Origin: Citrobacter sp. Awk 4
GTDB taxonomy: Bacteria; Pseudomonadota; Gammaproteobacteria; Enterobacterales; Enterobacteriaceae
Assembly: GCF_028069725.1 (NCBI RefSeq)
Contig: NZ_JANEWG010000016.1
Location: 1-64,000, forward strand
Length of the DNA: 64,000 nt
Direction of reading: 5' to 3'
The notes under the pieces are model-generated. The model saw only the letters and a list, made by a program, of their open reading frames with translations, did not search any database and had not been told where the DNA came from. Of the stretch, positions 16,488 to 26,654 are shown piece after piece (within the stretch, counting starts at the first letter, position 1; every line of letters begins with the position of its first letter). The position numbers and the translations under genes are program-made.

Positions 16488-18248
16488 TTATCCGCGTAAT
16501 TCATGTGCCCGTCGGAAGCGACCTTCATAATCGAAGACCTTTTCACGTACCTGCCAGTACTGGCCCTTCATGCGTGCGACAACAAAATCGGGATGCCGTA
16601 ATAGCGGTTGTTGCACGAGAATATCTGCGGCGGTAATCCAGCGTAACGGAACGCCTGGTGTGCGGGTGTGTGGGCGAATAAACAGTTGCTCAAACGCGGT
16701 GCGCTGGGCAGGGGTCTGCAAACGAAAGCGTTCGCTGACGTCGGCGCCGTCCTCATCGTAATAGGTGATTTTCAGCCATTCGCCTTTTTCATCCTGTCCG
16801 TGTTGCATCGCCATGCCGCTACAGCGGAGCACCAGTGCGTTTTTGAGTTTTAGCGCCGCTTTCAGCATATCGTCCGGATCGACAAGTACGGTATCGCATT
16901 CGCGGCAGCGACGTGCCGCAATGTCGTTTTCCGCGTTGCATTGCGGGCAGTTTTTAAAGCGAAAGCGAAAATCGCACTGTTCGCGATGACCCTCATCGTC
17001 TTCAAACCATCCCTGGCAACGACGGCCAAAGTGCTCAATCAGCGTGCCGTCGGCGGTGGTTTTGCCCCAGAATGTATTGGCAAAGCCGCAGGCAGGGCAG
17101 AAGACCTGCACGGGCACGTTGTCGCTTTTACCTTTCGGCGCGCCAACCTCCGGCGCGTATAAGTCATGAGGGTTACCGGCATAATCGAGGATCAGACAGT
17201 CGGTTTTCCCGGGTGACAGACGCAGGCCGCGTCCGACGATTTGCTGGTAAAGGCTGATGGACTCCGTGGGGCGTAAAATGGCGATGAGATCGACATGCGG
17301 GGCGTCAAAACCGGTCGTCAACACCGCAACGTTGACCAAAAACCGAAAGCGCTGTGCTTTGAAATCTTCAATCAACATGTCGCGTTCAGCGCCCGGTGTG
17401 TCGCCAACGATCAGTGCGGCGTCATCGCGGGGCAGCAAACCCACAATCTCTTTCGCATGTTCAACGGTGGCGGCGAAAATCATCACCCCTTTACGTGTCT
17501 GGGCGAACTCAACTATCTGGCTGATGATATGCGGCGTGATTCGCTGCTGTTTTTTCAGCTCTTGATTGAGGTCGGCTTCACTAAAGAGGCCATTACTCTG
17601 TGGCTGCAAACGACTAAAGTCATACTGCACGACCGGCATGTCCAGACGCTCTGGCGGCGTCAGATAGCCGTGTTTGATCATGTAGCGCAGCGGCAGTTCG
17701 TAAATACAGTCGCGAAAAATGGCGTTTTCATTGCCGCGTACCATACCGTGATAATGGAAACGGTAAATCCAGCCTTTGCCCAGGCGAAATGGCGTGGCGG
17801 TCAAACCGAGCAAGCGAAGATGGGGATTAACCTGACTCAGGTGGGTGAGGATTTGCTGATACTGACTTTCGTCGTCGTCGCCAATACGATGGCATTCATC
17901 GACGATCAGCAGGGAAAATTCACCCTGAAAATGTTCCAGGTTGCGGGCGACCGACTGTACGCTGCCAAAGACGACTTTGCCGTGGCTTTCTTTACGTTTT
18001 AATCCGGCGGCGAAGATATCTGCCTCCAGACCCAACGCACAATATTTTGCGTGGTTTTGCGCGACCAGTTCCTTTACATGCGCCAGTACCAGCACGCGTC
18101 CACGCGCTACTCGCGCCAGCTCGGCTATCACCAGGCTTTTACCTGCGCCGGTTGGCAAGACAATGACCGCTGGGGAGCGATGGTGGCGAAAATGGTTGAG
18201 CGTGGCATCCACGGCTTCTTGCTGGTAAGGACGAAGTGTAAAAGTCAT
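16488..18248 (-). CDS. radD: Putative DNA repair helicase RadD
   Basis: This is a superfamily-2 helicase-like ATPase of 586 residues. The start at 18248 ([12 protein letters not shown]) gives the E. coli length; the open frame extends a further 177 codons upstream without family support. Visible motifs are Walker [10 protein letters not shown] (about 35), a DECH box in VDECHRIG, motif III LTATP, motif [11 protein letters not shown], and a C-terminal zinc-binding region with CPACG, CPQC and CREC pairs. RadD (YejH) acts with RecA and SSB in DNA recombination and repair. The divergent rsuA starts about 150 bases away. Confidence 0.95.
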   Translation of the reverse strand: MTFTLRPYQQEAVDATLNHFRHHRSPAVIVLPTGAGKSLVIAELARVARGRVLVLAHVKELVAQNHAKYCALGLEADIFAAGLKRKESHGKVVFGSVQSVARNLEHFQGEFSLLIVDECHRIGDDDESQYQQILTHLSQVNPHLRLLGLTATPFRLGKGWIYRFHYHGMVRGNENAIFRDCIYELPLRYMIKHGYLTPPERLDMPVVQYDFSRLQPQSNGLFSEADLNQELKKQQRITPHIISQIVEFAQTRKGVMIFAATVEHAKEIVGLLPRDDAALIVGDTPGAERDMLIEDFKAQRFRFLVNVAVLTTGFDAPHVDLIAILRPTESISLYQQIVGRGLRLSPGKTDCLILDYAGNPHDLYAPEVGAPKGKSDNVPVQVFCPACGFANTFWGKTTADGTLIEHFGRRCQGWFEDDEGHREQCDFRFRFKNCPQCNAENDIAARRCRECDTVLVDPDDMLKAALKLKNALVLRCSGMAMQHGQDEKGEWLKITYYDEDGADVSERFRLQTPAQRTAFEQLFIRPHTRTPGVPLRWITAADILVQQPLLRHPDFVVARMKGQYWQVREKVFDYEGRFRRAHELRG

Positions 18249-18398
18249 GGTCTCGCTGCGATAATGAATCTCGCGTTTAGTATGCCATGAATCATTTCCT
18301 TTGAGCGAAGTATAGAGCCCGTTATACTGAACAGATAACGGCTTCAATTCTCGGGCGAAACGCTCGATTTCCGTATTATTACAGGCAAAATCACTCTC

Positions 18399-19094
18399 AT
18401 GCGACTTGATAAATTTATCGCTCAGCAACTCGGCGTCAGCCGTGCTATTGCCGGGCGCGAAATCCGTGCTCACCGCGTTACTGTGGATGGAGAAATCATC
18501 AGAAATAGTGCGTTTAAACTGCTGCCAGAACATGCCGTAGAATATGACGGCAATTCGCTGGTTCAGCAAAATGGACCACGCTACTTCATGCTTAATAAAC
18601 CCCAGGGATATGTCTGCTCGACGGACGATCCGGATCACCCGACCGTGCTCTATTTTCTTGATGAACCGGTTGCGTATAAGCTGCATGCGGCAGGGCGTCT
18701 GGACATTGATACCACCGGACTGGTGCTGATGACAGATGACGGACAGTGGTCGCATCGGATAACGTCTCCGCGTCATCACTGCGAAAAAACCTACCTGGTG
18801 ACGCTGGAATCACCGGTGGCAGAGGAGACTGCCGCACAATTTGCACAAGGCGTTCAGCTACATAACGAGAAAGATCTCACTAAACCTGCGATGCTTGAGG
18901 TGATCACGCCAACGCAGGTGCGTTTGACGATCAGTGAGGGGCGCTATCACCAGGTAAAACGTATGTTTGCCGCTGTCGGAAACCACGTTGTGGAACTGCA
19001 CCGTGAACGTATCGGCGCGATCGTACTGGATGCTGATCTGGCACCGGGCGAATACCGCCCTCTGACAGAAGCAGAAATAGCCAGCGTTGGCTAA
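18399..19094 (+). CDS. rsuA: 16S rRNA pseudouridine(516) synthase
   Basis: The 231-residue enzyme has an N-terminal S4 RNA-binding domain ([21 protein letters not shown]) and a catalytic domain with [17 protein letters not shown], which contains the active-site Asp (about residue 104). The C-terminal [14 protein letters not shown] is typical of the RsuA/RluB/E/F family. It makes one pseudouridine in 16S rRNA. The bcr gene follows 51 bases later on the same strand. Confidence 0.97.
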   Translation: MRLDKFIAQQLGVSRAIAGREIRAHRVTVDGEIIRNSAFKLLPEHAVEYDGNSLVQQNGPRYFMLNKPQGYVCSTDDPDHPTVLYFLDEPVAYKLHAAGRLDIDTTGLVLMTDDGQWSHRITSPRHHCEKTYLVTLESPVAEETAAQFAQGVQLHNEKDLTKPAMLEVITPTQVRLTISEGRYHQVKRMFAAVGNHVVELHRERIGAIVLDADLAPGEYRPLTEAEIASVG

Positions 19095-19145
19095 ACCTGG
19101 TGGCCAGGTTTTAACCTCCAGCTAACTAAATTCAGGAGTCTCTTT

Positions 19146-20336
19146 GTGACCACCCGACAGCACTCATCATTTGCCATTGTCTTTATCCTTGGCCTGCTGG
19201 CCATGCTGATGCCATTGTCGATTGATATGTATCTTCCCGCGCTGCCGGTGATCTCCGAACAGTTTGGCGTGCCAGCCGGTAGCGCGCAGATGACGCTCAG
19301 TACTTATATTCTGGGATTCGCGGTGGGGCAGTTGATCTACGGCCCAATGGCGGACAGCCTTGGGCGTAAACCAGTGGTCCTCGGAGGGACGCTGATTTTT
19401 GCGGCTGCGGCGGTGGCCTGCGCGCTGGCGCAAACCATTGATCAACTGATTATCATGCGTTTCTTCCACGGTCTGGCGGCAGCGGCGGCGAGCGTGGTGA
19501 TCAATGCCCTGATGCGCGACATTTATCCGAAAGAAGAGTTCTCGCGCATGATGTCGTTTGTCATGCTGGTTACAACCATCGCACCGTTGATGGCGCCGAT
19601 TGTCGGCGGGTGGGTGCTGGTGTGGTTGAGCTGGCACTACATCTTCTGGATCCTGGCGGTAGCGGCGATTCTGGCATCCGCCATGATCTTCACGCTGATT
19701 AAAGAGACGCTTCCCGTTGAGCGCCGTCAGCCGTTTCGTCTTCGCACGACCATAGGGAACTTTGCCTCGCTGTTTCGTCATAAACGGGTGCTGAGTTACA
19801 TGCTGGCCAGCGGCTTTAGCTTTGCAGGGATGTTCTCCTTCCTCAGCGCCGGGCCGTTTGTCTACATCGAGGTAAATCACGTCTCTCCACAACATTTTGG
19901 CTATTACTTCGCGCTGAACATCGTGTTCTTATTTGTGATGACGATAATTAATAGCCGATTTGTGCGCCGGGTCGGGGCATTAAACATGTTCCGCACCGGG
20001 TTATGGATCCAGTTTGTCATGGCGTGCTGGCTGGTTGTGAGCGCGCTGTTTGGGATCGGTTTCTGGGCGCTGGTCGTGGGAGTCGCGGCGTTTGTGGGAT
20101 GTGTTTCGATGGTTTCATCCAATGCGATGGCCGTCATTCTGGATGAATTCCCCCACATGGCGGGGACCGCCTCTTCACTGGCGGGGACTTTTCGTTTCGG
20201 TATCGGTGCCATTGTTGGCGCACTGCTGTCGCTGGCGACATTTAACTCGGCCTGGCCGATGATTTGGTCGATTGCATTTTGCGCAACCGGCTCGATCCTC
20301 TTCTACCTCTACGCGAGTCGCCCGAAAAAAAGGTGA
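19146..20336 (+). CDS. bcr: Bicyclomycin/sulfonamide MFS efflux transporter
   Basis: This is a 12-helix major-facilitator drug:H+ antiporter of 396 residues, the E. coli length. It has the MFS motif [12 protein letters not shown] between helices 2 and 3 and the antiporter-type [15 protein letters not shown] region. It starts with GTG after an AGGAG site, as in E. coli (VTTRQHSS). Bcr exports bicyclomycin, and also sulfathiazole and L-cysteine. A terminator hairpin follows closely. Confidence 0.97.
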   Translation: MTTRQHSSFAIVFILGLLAMLMPLSIDMYLPALPVISEQFGVPAGSAQMTLSTYILGFAVGQLIYGPMADSLGRKPVVLGGTLIFAAAAVACALAQTIDQLIIMRFFHGLAAAAASVVINALMRDIYPKEEFSRMMSFVMLVTTIAPLMAPIVGGWVLVWLSWHYIFWILAVAAILASAMIFTLIKETLPVERRQPFRLRTTIGNFASLFRHKRVLSYMLASGFSFAGMFSFLSAGPFVYIEVNHVSPQHFGYYFALNIVFLFVMTIINSRFVRRVGALNMFRTGLWIQFVMACWLVVSALFGIGFWALVVGVAAFVGCVSMVSSNAMAVILDEFPHMAGTASSLAGTFRFGIGAIVGALLSLATFNSAWPMIWSIAFCATGSILFYLYASRPKKR

Positions 20337-20351
20337 TAAAATGCACAACAT

Positions 20352-20373
20352 GGGAGCTTTAGGGCTCCCTTTG
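20352..20373 (+). terminator. Terminator after bcr
   Basis: GGGAGC / GCTCCC hairpin followed by a short T run, 15 bases after the bcr stop. Confidence 0.7.
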
Positions 20374-20670
20374 TTGATGTACATCAACCTCAAATCGCTC
20401 ATTCAACCTAAAGATGTTTATTTTATGTAAAATCAATTTATGTAAAAAGTCACATCATTGTAGTTAAAAAGGTTGAGTTAGATCGCAGAAACGGGTACAT
20501 ATAGCCCGCAAATCTGTCCGCACCGGTCAATAATATTTTAACAATCGGCAGTATAAGCCGCACGAGTCGTGGATACCGGCGTTTTCGATCTGTTTAAGGA
20601 CGGGTTGTCAATGATGTGTTAAAATGGATGTAAATAAATTGTGAAGTTATTGTGCTTCCGGGGAATAAAA
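20374..20670. other. A/T-rich leader between bcr and yejG
   Basis: About 300 bases without an open frame of note. The stretch is A/T-rich with several short T and A runs and probably holds the yejG promoter and an untranslated leader. No known riboswitch or sRNA was recognised. Confidence 0.4.
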
Positions 20671-21015
20671 GTGAATACATTACAGCTCTCAATCGTTCAT
20701 CGCTTGCCACAGAACTATCGTTGGTCAGCGGGTTTTGCAGGTTCGAAAGTTGAACCGATTCCGCAAAATGGCCAGAGCACTGAAAACAGCCTGGTGGCGC
20801 TTAAATTGCTGAGCCCGGATGGCGACAGCGCGTGGCCGGTGATGCATAAACTCAGTCAGGCGCTGAGCGATATCGAAGTCCCTTGTTCTGTTCTGGAATG
20901 CGAAGGCGAACCGTGCCTGTTCGTTAACCGTCAGGATGAGTTCGCTGCGACCTGTCGCCTGAAAAATTTTGGTGTTGCCATCGCAGAGCCTTTTTCAAAC
21001 AACAATCCATTTTGA
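20671..21015 (+). CDS. yejG: YejG family protein
   Basis: This is a small soluble protein of 114 residues. The GTG at 20671 ([20 protein letters not shown]) has a GGGGAA ribosome site and reproduces the E. coli length exactly, whereas the longer frame starts inside the leader. It has a conserved Cys-containing core ([16 protein letters not shown]) but no motif of known function. It converges with yejF, with only 3 bases between the stops. Confidence 0.9.
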   Translation: MNTLQLSIVHRLPQNYRWSAGFAGSKVEPIPQNGQSTENSLVALKLLSPDGDSAWPVMHKLSQALSDIEVPCSVLECEGEPCLFVNRQDEFAATCRLKNFGVAIAEPFSNNNPF

Positions 21016-21018
21016 GTG

Positions 21019-22608
21019 TCAACTTAGCGCGAGCAACTGACGCGTATACGCTTGCTGCGGTGCGGTAAATACCCGCTCGCACTGCCCTTGCTCTACAACT
21101 TCTCCTTGTCTCAGCACAATAACCTGATGGCACAATGCGCGTACTACGTGCAGGTCGTGGCTAATGAAAATATAGGCCAGGTGATGCTTTTGCTGCAGTG
21201 ATTTCAATAGCGCCAGGATTTGCGCCTGGACCGTTTTATCCAGTGAAGAGGTGGGCTCGTCCAGAATGATCAGCGAGGGCTTTAAAATTAACGCCCTGGC
21301 GATAGCAATTCGTTGACGTTGGCCGCCGGAAAACTCAGCGGGGTAGCGATGACGGGTTTCACCGTCCAGACCGACCTCCGCCATCACCGATATGACCTGC
21401 TGTTCGCGCTGTTGTGCTGAAAGCGCGGGCTGGTGGACACGTAACCCTTCTTCGATAATTTGCAAAACGCTGAGACGTGGATTCAGGGAAGAGTTCGGAT
21501 CCTGAAAAACCACCTGAATACGGTGACGTACCGGTAAAAGCTGGCGGCGGTTTAAGTTATGCAGCGGTTGCCCATCAAACACAATACGGCCTTGCGAGGC
21601 GATTAACCGCAAAAGCGCCAGGCCGGTGGTACTTTTACCTGAGCCGGATTCACCCACCAGTCCCAACGTTTCGCCGGGCTGCAGACTGAAACTGACGTTT
21701 TTCACCACTTCGTTATGATCGACAATGCGTTTTAAGATGCCTTTACGAATAGGGAAGGCGACGCGGAGTTGATCGACTTCGAGAAGCGGTGCCTGCTGAG
21801 TGGATAAAGGTACCGGATCGCCAGAGGGCTCGCTGTTTAACAATTTTTGCGTGTACGGATGGATAGGGGCACTAAGCAACGGCTGTGCGCGGTTTTGCTC
21901 CACGCATTGGCCGTTTTGCATGACGGCGATGGTGTCGGCCAGCTTCTTCACAATGCTCAGATTATGGGTAATAAACAGCATTCCCATATTCAACTCGCGC
22001 TGCAATTCACGTAACAGTTGCAGGATTTGCGCCTGTACCGAGACGTCCAGCGCCGTGGTCGGCTCATCAGCAATCAGCAGCTCCGGACGTGTTAACAGCG
22101 CCATGGCAATCATCACGCGCTGACGTTCGCCGCCGGAAAGCTGATGCGGATAATCTCCCAGTCGCTGTGCGGCATGACGAATACCGACGCGATCCAGGCA
22201 GCTCAGGATTTCGCCTCTGGCGGCTTCCCGACGCATACCCCGGTGCAAAGAGAGCACCTCATAGAGCTGCTTTTCCAGAGAGTGCAGCGGATTGAGCGAC
22301 ACCATGGGTTCCTGGAAAATCATGGCAATCTTATTCCCGCGCACGCCGCGCAGGGTTTGCTCGCTGGCATGCAGCAGCGACTCGCCATGAAAACGAATAT
22401 CGCCAGCAAGGTACACTGCGGGTGGCGAAGGCAGCAGGCGTAAAATAGAAAGCGCTGTCACGCTTTTCCCCGAGCCCGACTCGCCAACCAGCGCCAGCGT
22501 TTCGCCTGCCTCAACGCTCAGAGAGACATCGTTGACAACCGTGCGTACGATCCCTTGTTTGCTAAAACCGACCGATAAACGCTCTATCGCTAACAGAGGT
22601 TGCGTCAT
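21019..22608 (-). CDS. yejF: Peptide/microcin C ABC transporter, double ATPase
   Basis: The 529-residue protein fuses two ABC ATPase domains. Walker A GESGSGKS occurs near residues 41 and 322, signature LSGGERQR near 158 and FSGGQRQR near 433, with matching Walker B LLIADEPT and LIILDEPT. It powers the Yej importer for oligopeptides, which also takes up microcin C. The start at 22608 gives the E. coli length; 16 extra upstream codons have no support. It begins one base after the yejE stop, so it is the last gene of yejABEF. Confidence 0.96.
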   Translation of the reverse strand: MTQPLLAIERLSVGFSKQGIVRTVVNDVSLSVEAGETLALVGESGSGKSVTALSILRLLPSPPAVYLAGDIRFHGESLLHASEQTLRGVRGNKIAMIFQEPMVSLNPLHSLEKQLYEVLSLHRGMRREAARGEILSCLDRVGIRHAAQRLGDYPHQLSGGERQRVMIAMALLTRPELLIADEPTTALDVSVQAQILQLLRELQRELNMGMLFITHNLSIVKKLADTIAVMQNGQCVEQNRAQPLLSAPIHPYTQKLLNSEPSGDPVPLSTQQAPLLEVDQLRVAFPIRKGILKRIVDHNEVVKNVSFSLQPGETLGLVGESGSGKSTTGLALLRLIASQGRIVFDGQPLHNLNRRQLLPVRHRIQVVFQDPNSSLNPRLSVLQIIEEGLRVHQPALSAQQREQQVISVMAEVGLDGETRHRYPAEFSGGQRQRIAIARALILKPSLIILDEPTSSLDKTVQAQILALLKSLQQKHHLAYIFISHDLHVVRALCHQVIVLRQGEVVEQGQCERVFTAPQQAYTRQLLALS

Positions 22609-22609
22609 G

Positions 22610-23635
22610 TTATACCGCCTTGTTGGGATCAAACGCGTCGCGCACGGCTTCGCCAATAAAAATCAGCAGTGACAGTAGCACCGCCACGGACAAGAATGCG
22701 GTGATCCCGAGCCACGGCGCTTGCAGGTTATTTTTGCCTTGCAGGAGTAGTTCACCGAGAGAGGGGGAACCCAGCGGTAAACCAAACCCCAGAAAATCGA
22801 GCGATGTCAGTGTCGTAATCGAGCTACACAAAATGAAGGGGATAAAGGTCAGCGTGGCGACCATCGCGTTGGGCAACATATGGCGCAGAATAATGCTGCG
22901 ATCGCTGACGCCTAACGCCTGTGCCGCGCGAATGTAGTCAAAATTGCGGGTGCGCAAAAATTCCGCGCGCACCACCCCGACAAGACTCATCCAGCCAAAG
23001 ATCACCGTAATCGCCAGTAGCCACCAAAAATTGGGCTGCACGACGCTTGAGAGAAGAATTATCAGAAACAGTGTTGGCATTCCGGACCAGACTTCGATTA
23101 AACGCTGCCCCCACAGATCGACCTTTCCCCCGTAATATCCCTGTAAGGCACCAGCCAGAACCCCCATGATGCTGGAGCAAAGGGTGAGCATCAGCCCGAA
23201 CAAGATGGAGATACGCGTGCCATACAGGATCCGCGCCAATACATCGCCGCCGTTGGCGTCGGTGCCCAGCCAGTTTTGCGTCGACGGTGGCGACGGGAAG
23301 GGCTGTCGGGTCGCAAAGTTAATGCTGTTGGCGCCGAATCTGACAGGCGCCCAGAGCACCCAACCTCGTTGCTCAAGTTGCTGTTGCAGCCAGGGGTCTT
23401 GATAGTCTGCCTGGGTCGCAAACGGTCCGCCAAAATCGCTTTCACTGTAATTTTTCACCAGCGGGAAGTACCAGCTCTCGTCATAGCGAATCAACAGCGG
23501 TTTATCATTGGCGATGAGTTCAGCGCAGAGACTCAGGCTGAAGAGCACAAGGAAAATCCACAGTGACCAGTAGCCCCGACGATTGTGGCGAAAACGCGCC
23601 CAGCGGGCCTGGTTTACAGGTCTTAATCGCGGCAT
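22610..23635 (-). CDS. yejE: Peptide/microcin C ABC transporter permease
   Basis: The 341-residue inner-membrane permease has an N-terminal helix, a periplasmic stretch and a C-terminal binding-protein-dependent transport domain. The EAA loop region lies near LRTRNFDYIRAAQALGVSD (about residues 229-247). It forms the translocation pore with YejB. Its start overlaps the yejB stop by one base, and it follows the DppC/OppC-type fold. Confidence 0.96.
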   Translation of the reverse strand: MPRLRPVNQARWARFRHNRRGYWSLWIFLVLFSLSLCAELIANDKPLLIRYDESWYFPLVKNYSESDFGGPFATQADYQDPWLQQQLEQRGWVLWAPVRFGANSINFATRQPFPSPPSTQNWLGTDANGGDVLARILYGTRISILFGLMLTLCSSIMGVLAGALQGYYGGKVDLWGQRLIEVWSGMPTLFLIILLSSVVQPNFWWLLAITVIFGWMSLVGVVRAEFLRTRNFDYIRAAQALGVSDRSIILRHMLPNAMVATLTFIPFILCSSITTLTSLDFLGFGLPLGSPSLGELLLQGKNNLQAPWLGITAFLSVAVLLSLLIFIGEAVRDAFDPNKAV

Positions 23636-24729
23636 TAGCGTCCCTCAAAATCAATACGTGGATCAACCAGCGTATAGCTGATATCGCTGAGGATGTTCAG
23701 CAGTAAACCTATCAGGGTGAAAATATATAACGTGCCAAACATCACCGGATAGTCCCGGGATACGGTTGCTTCGTAGCCCAGTAATCCCAGCCCATTTAAT
23801 GAGAACATCACCTCAATCAGCAGTGAGCCGGTGAAAAACATGCTGATAAAGGTGGCCGGAAAACCGGCAATGACCAGTAGCATGGCGTTACGAAAAACGT
23901 GCTTCCACAAAATGTTTTTTTCGCTGACACCTTTGGCGCGCGCGGTGACCACATACTGTTTGCGAACCTCATCGAGAAATGAATTCTTGGTGAGCATGGT
24001 CAGGGCGGCAAAACCACCAATCACGGTCGCCAGTACCGGCAACGCGATATGCCAAAGATAATCAGTGATTTTCTGATACCAGGGCAGTGAGTCAAAATTG
24101 GCGGAGACCAACCCCCGCAGCGGAAAGAGGTCGTAGTAGCTGCCGCCGGCAAAGAACACAATCAAAAGAATGGCGAACAGAAATGCCGGGATGGCGTAAC
24201 CGATAATGATAAAGGCGCTGCTCCATACATCAAACCGGCTGCCGTTATGGACCGCTTTACGGATGCCCAGCGGGATCGATACCAGGTAGATGATTAGCGT
24301 GCTCCACAGACCCAACGTGATGGAAACGGGCAGGCTGTCTTTAATGAGTGTCAGCACAGACGCGCTGCGAAACAGGCTGTCGCCAAAATCAAAGCGAATA
24401 TAGTTCCACAGCATGGTGAAGTAACGTTCGTGAAGCGGTTTATCAAAGCCGTAACGCCGGGTAATTTCGGCAATCACTTCAGGGTCAAGCCCGCGACCAC
24501 CACGGTATTGGCTGTCGCTGATATTGCCAACGCCTGTCTGCGCGTGGCTGGCGCGTAAACCTTCGCCTCCGGTGCCGGGTAGTGCGCCTGACTGACCGAA
24601 TTCAATCGCGGCAATGGCCTGATCAACCGGTCCTCCCGGCGCAATCTGCACGATAAAAAAGTTGATGGTAATGATGGCCCAGAGCGTGGGGATCACCAGC
24701 AACAAGCGTCGAATCAGATAGGCGCCCAT
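23635..24729 (-). CDS. yejB: Peptide/microcin C ABC transporter permease
   Basis: The 364-residue permease of the DppB/OppB type starts [19 protein letters not shown] and has six membrane helices and the EAA-loop segment [22 protein letters not shown] (about residue 253-274). It pairs with YejE. The yejA stop abuts its start, so yejA, yejB, yejE and yejF are translated from one message. Confidence 0.96.
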   Translation of the reverse strand: MGAYLIRRLLLVIPTLWAIITINFFIVQIAPGGPVDQAIAAIEFGQSGALPGTGGEGLRASHAQTGVGNISDSQYRGGRGLDPEVIAEITRRYGFDKPLHERYFTMLWNYIRFDFGDSLFRSASVLTLIKDSLPVSITLGLWSTLIIYLVSIPLGIRKAVHNGSRFDVWSSAFIIIGYAIPAFLFAILLIVFFAGGSYYDLFPLRGLVSANFDSLPWYQKITDYLWHIALPVLATVIGGFAALTMLTKNSFLDEVRKQYVVTARAKGVSEKNILWKHVFRNAMLLVIAGFPATFISMFFTGSLLIEVMFSLNGLGLLGYEATVSRDYPVMFGTLYIFTLIGLLLNILSDISYTLVDPRIDFEGR

Positions 24730-26544
24730 TTATTCTCCTTGTCGTCTGGCCGCCGGCAGTTTCGCGGCCTTATTGACGTCATACCACCAGGTGTCCAGCC
24801 CAATGGAGTAAATGGGACGGATGGCCGGATGGGAGAATTTGTCCCACCAGGCCAGCCTGTCTTCCGCCATATACCACATGGGCAGCATGTAGTAATTCCA
24901 TGTCAGCACCCGATCCAGCGCCCGTCCCAGCGGAACCAGTTTGGTTTTATTACCCTGAGCGGCAATGATCTGCACAATCAGCTTATCAATCACCGGGCTC
25001 TGCACGCCGGGGGAGTTATAGCTTGAATCAATATACTCAGAGGCCCAGGAGATTTGTAGATCGGAGCTGGGCCACGGCATGGCGCGCCACAGCCTCGGCA
25101 TCATGTCGTAGTCGCGACTGCGCATGCGGTTGGTGAGCTGCGAATTGTCGACCTGGCGGATTGCCATCGTAATTCCCAGACGCTGCAGATTGTGCTGGAA
25201 GGGCAGAACCCACTGGTTGTTCCCCCCCGCCGGAAGCAGCAGTTCAAACGTCAGCGGTTTACCCGTCGTACTGCTGATTCGCTGTTGTCCTTTGAGAATC
25301 CATCCCGCCTGAGTGAGCAGCTCTCCGGCTTTAAGCAAATTTTCACGATTGTAGCCATCTCCACGCGACACCGGAGGATGGTAAATCTGGTTGAAAACCT
25401 CCGGCGGAAGATCGTTTTTCATCGGGGCGAGCAGGACTAACTCATCCGCATCAGGATACTGGCTGGCGGCATACTCGGTATTCTGGAAATAGCTGCTTGT
25501 GCGGCTCCAGGAATTATAAAACAATGCCTTATTCATCCATTCAAAATCAAAGGCGAGGGTGATGGCTTCACGTACTCGCCTTTCCTGAAACACCGGGCGT
25601 TGAATGTTAAAAGCCAGCCAGCGCGTGTCCTGAGCGGACTCATTTTTCTGTTCTTCTTTGACAATGTAATGATTGGCGAAGTTTTTACCGGTGTAACGGG
25701 TTGCCCAGTTTTTAGCATCGTTTTCCAGCCGCAGATCAAACGCTCCGGCTTTAAACGCTTCGAACGCCACATTGTCATCCAGGTAGTAGTCATAGCGAAT
25801 GGTATCGAGATTCCAGCGTCCGCGGTTTACCGGCAGACTGGCCGCCCAGTAATCTTTAACCCGTGAATAGACAATGTACTGACCCATTTTCCACTGAGTG
25901 ATGCGGTAGGGACCGCTGGCAAGCGGAGGGGAAGAGAGTGGGTCACTGAGCTTATGATTTTTCCAGAATTTTTCCGGCATGACGGGTAAAGAAAACAGAC
26001 TGAGCATGTCTTCTTTGCCGGGTTTTGCGAGCTCAATGCGCACGGTGAGGGGCGCTATGGCTTTAACGGTCGTTCCTTTGTAAACCAGGCGAAACTGCGG
26101 TACGCCTTCGGTCATAAATTTGTGGAAGGTGAATGCAACATCGCTGGCAGTGACCGGAGATCCATCATGAAAACGTGCGCGCGGGTTAATGGCGATTTCT
26201 ACCCATGAATAATCATCCGCGTAGCGTGCTTTTTCGGCAATCAGCGGGTAGTAACTTCCGGGTTCGTCGTCAGAGGTGGTAAACAGAGTGTCATAGAGAG
26301 AGTCGGTGCGAACGCCGGGGTTTCCCCGCATGGAATAACGATTGAAGTTATCAAATGTGCCAATGGCAGAGAGCGTCATTTGACCGCCTTTTGGTGCGGC
26401 AGGATTCACATAATCAAAGTGTTCAAAGTTGATGGCGTATTTTGGTTCACCCAAAACGGCAAAGGCGTAACTTTCTTTGATGGCCTGAGCCTGAACACCG
26501 AAACTCAACAGGGCGACAAACAACATTATTACGCGAGTCATCAT
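24730..26544 (-). CDS. yejA: Periplasmic peptide-binding protein of the Yej importer
   Basis: The 604-residue solute-binding protein (SBP family 5) has a signal peptide MMTRVIMLFVALLSFGVQAQA, then KESYAFAVLGEPKYA. It captures peptides, and microcin C in E. coli, for delivery to YejBE-YejF. The length equals that of E. coli YejA. It is the promoter-proximal gene of the operon. A 7-C run (25222-25228) lies within it. Confidence 0.96.
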   Translation of the reverse strand: MMTRVIMLFVALLSFGVQAQAIKESYAFAVLGEPKYAINFEHFDYVNPAAPKGGQMTLSAIGTFDNFNRYSMRGNPGVRTDSLYDTLFTTSDDEPGSYYPLIAEKARYADDYSWVEIAINPRARFHDGSPVTASDVAFTFHKFMTEGVPQFRLVYKGTTVKAIAPLTVRIELAKPGKEDMLSLFSLPVMPEKFWKNHKLSDPLSSPPLASGPYRITQWKMGQYIVYSRVKDYWAASLPVNRGRWNLDTIRYDYYLDDNVAFEAFKAGAFDLRLENDAKNWATRYTGKNFANHYIVKEEQKNESAQDTRWLAFNIQRPVFQERRVREAITLAFDFEWMNKALFYNSWSRTSSYFQNTEYAASQYPDADELVLLAPMKNDLPPEVFNQIYHPPVSRGDGYNRENLLKAGELLTQAGWILKGQQRISSTTGKPLTFELLLPAGGNNQWVLPFQHNLQRLGITMAIRQVDNSQLTNRMRSRDYDMMPRLWRAMPWPSSDLQISWASEYIDSSYNSPGVQSPVIDKLIVQIIAAQGNKTKLVPLGRALDRVLTWNYYMLPMWYMAEDRLAWWDKFSHPAIRPIYSIGLDTWWYDVNKAAKLPAARRQGE

Positions 26545-26654
26545 TTAGGCGTGCTTTCCTCTTTTCAGCACCTGCCACTGCCCGGCAAGCGTCATGACTG
26601 AATAATAAGTGACGTAGTGCGCATTGTGAATCCATTCGACACAGCAGGTTACTG

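Noticed and set aside
17295..18002. Long plus-strand frame opposite radD
   Set aside because: The minus-strand frame carries all helicase motifs in order; the opposite frame has no family resemblance.
18249..18779. 177-codon N-terminal extension of radD
   Set aside because: It would overlap rsuA on the other strand, and the shorter start gives the known 586-residue protein.
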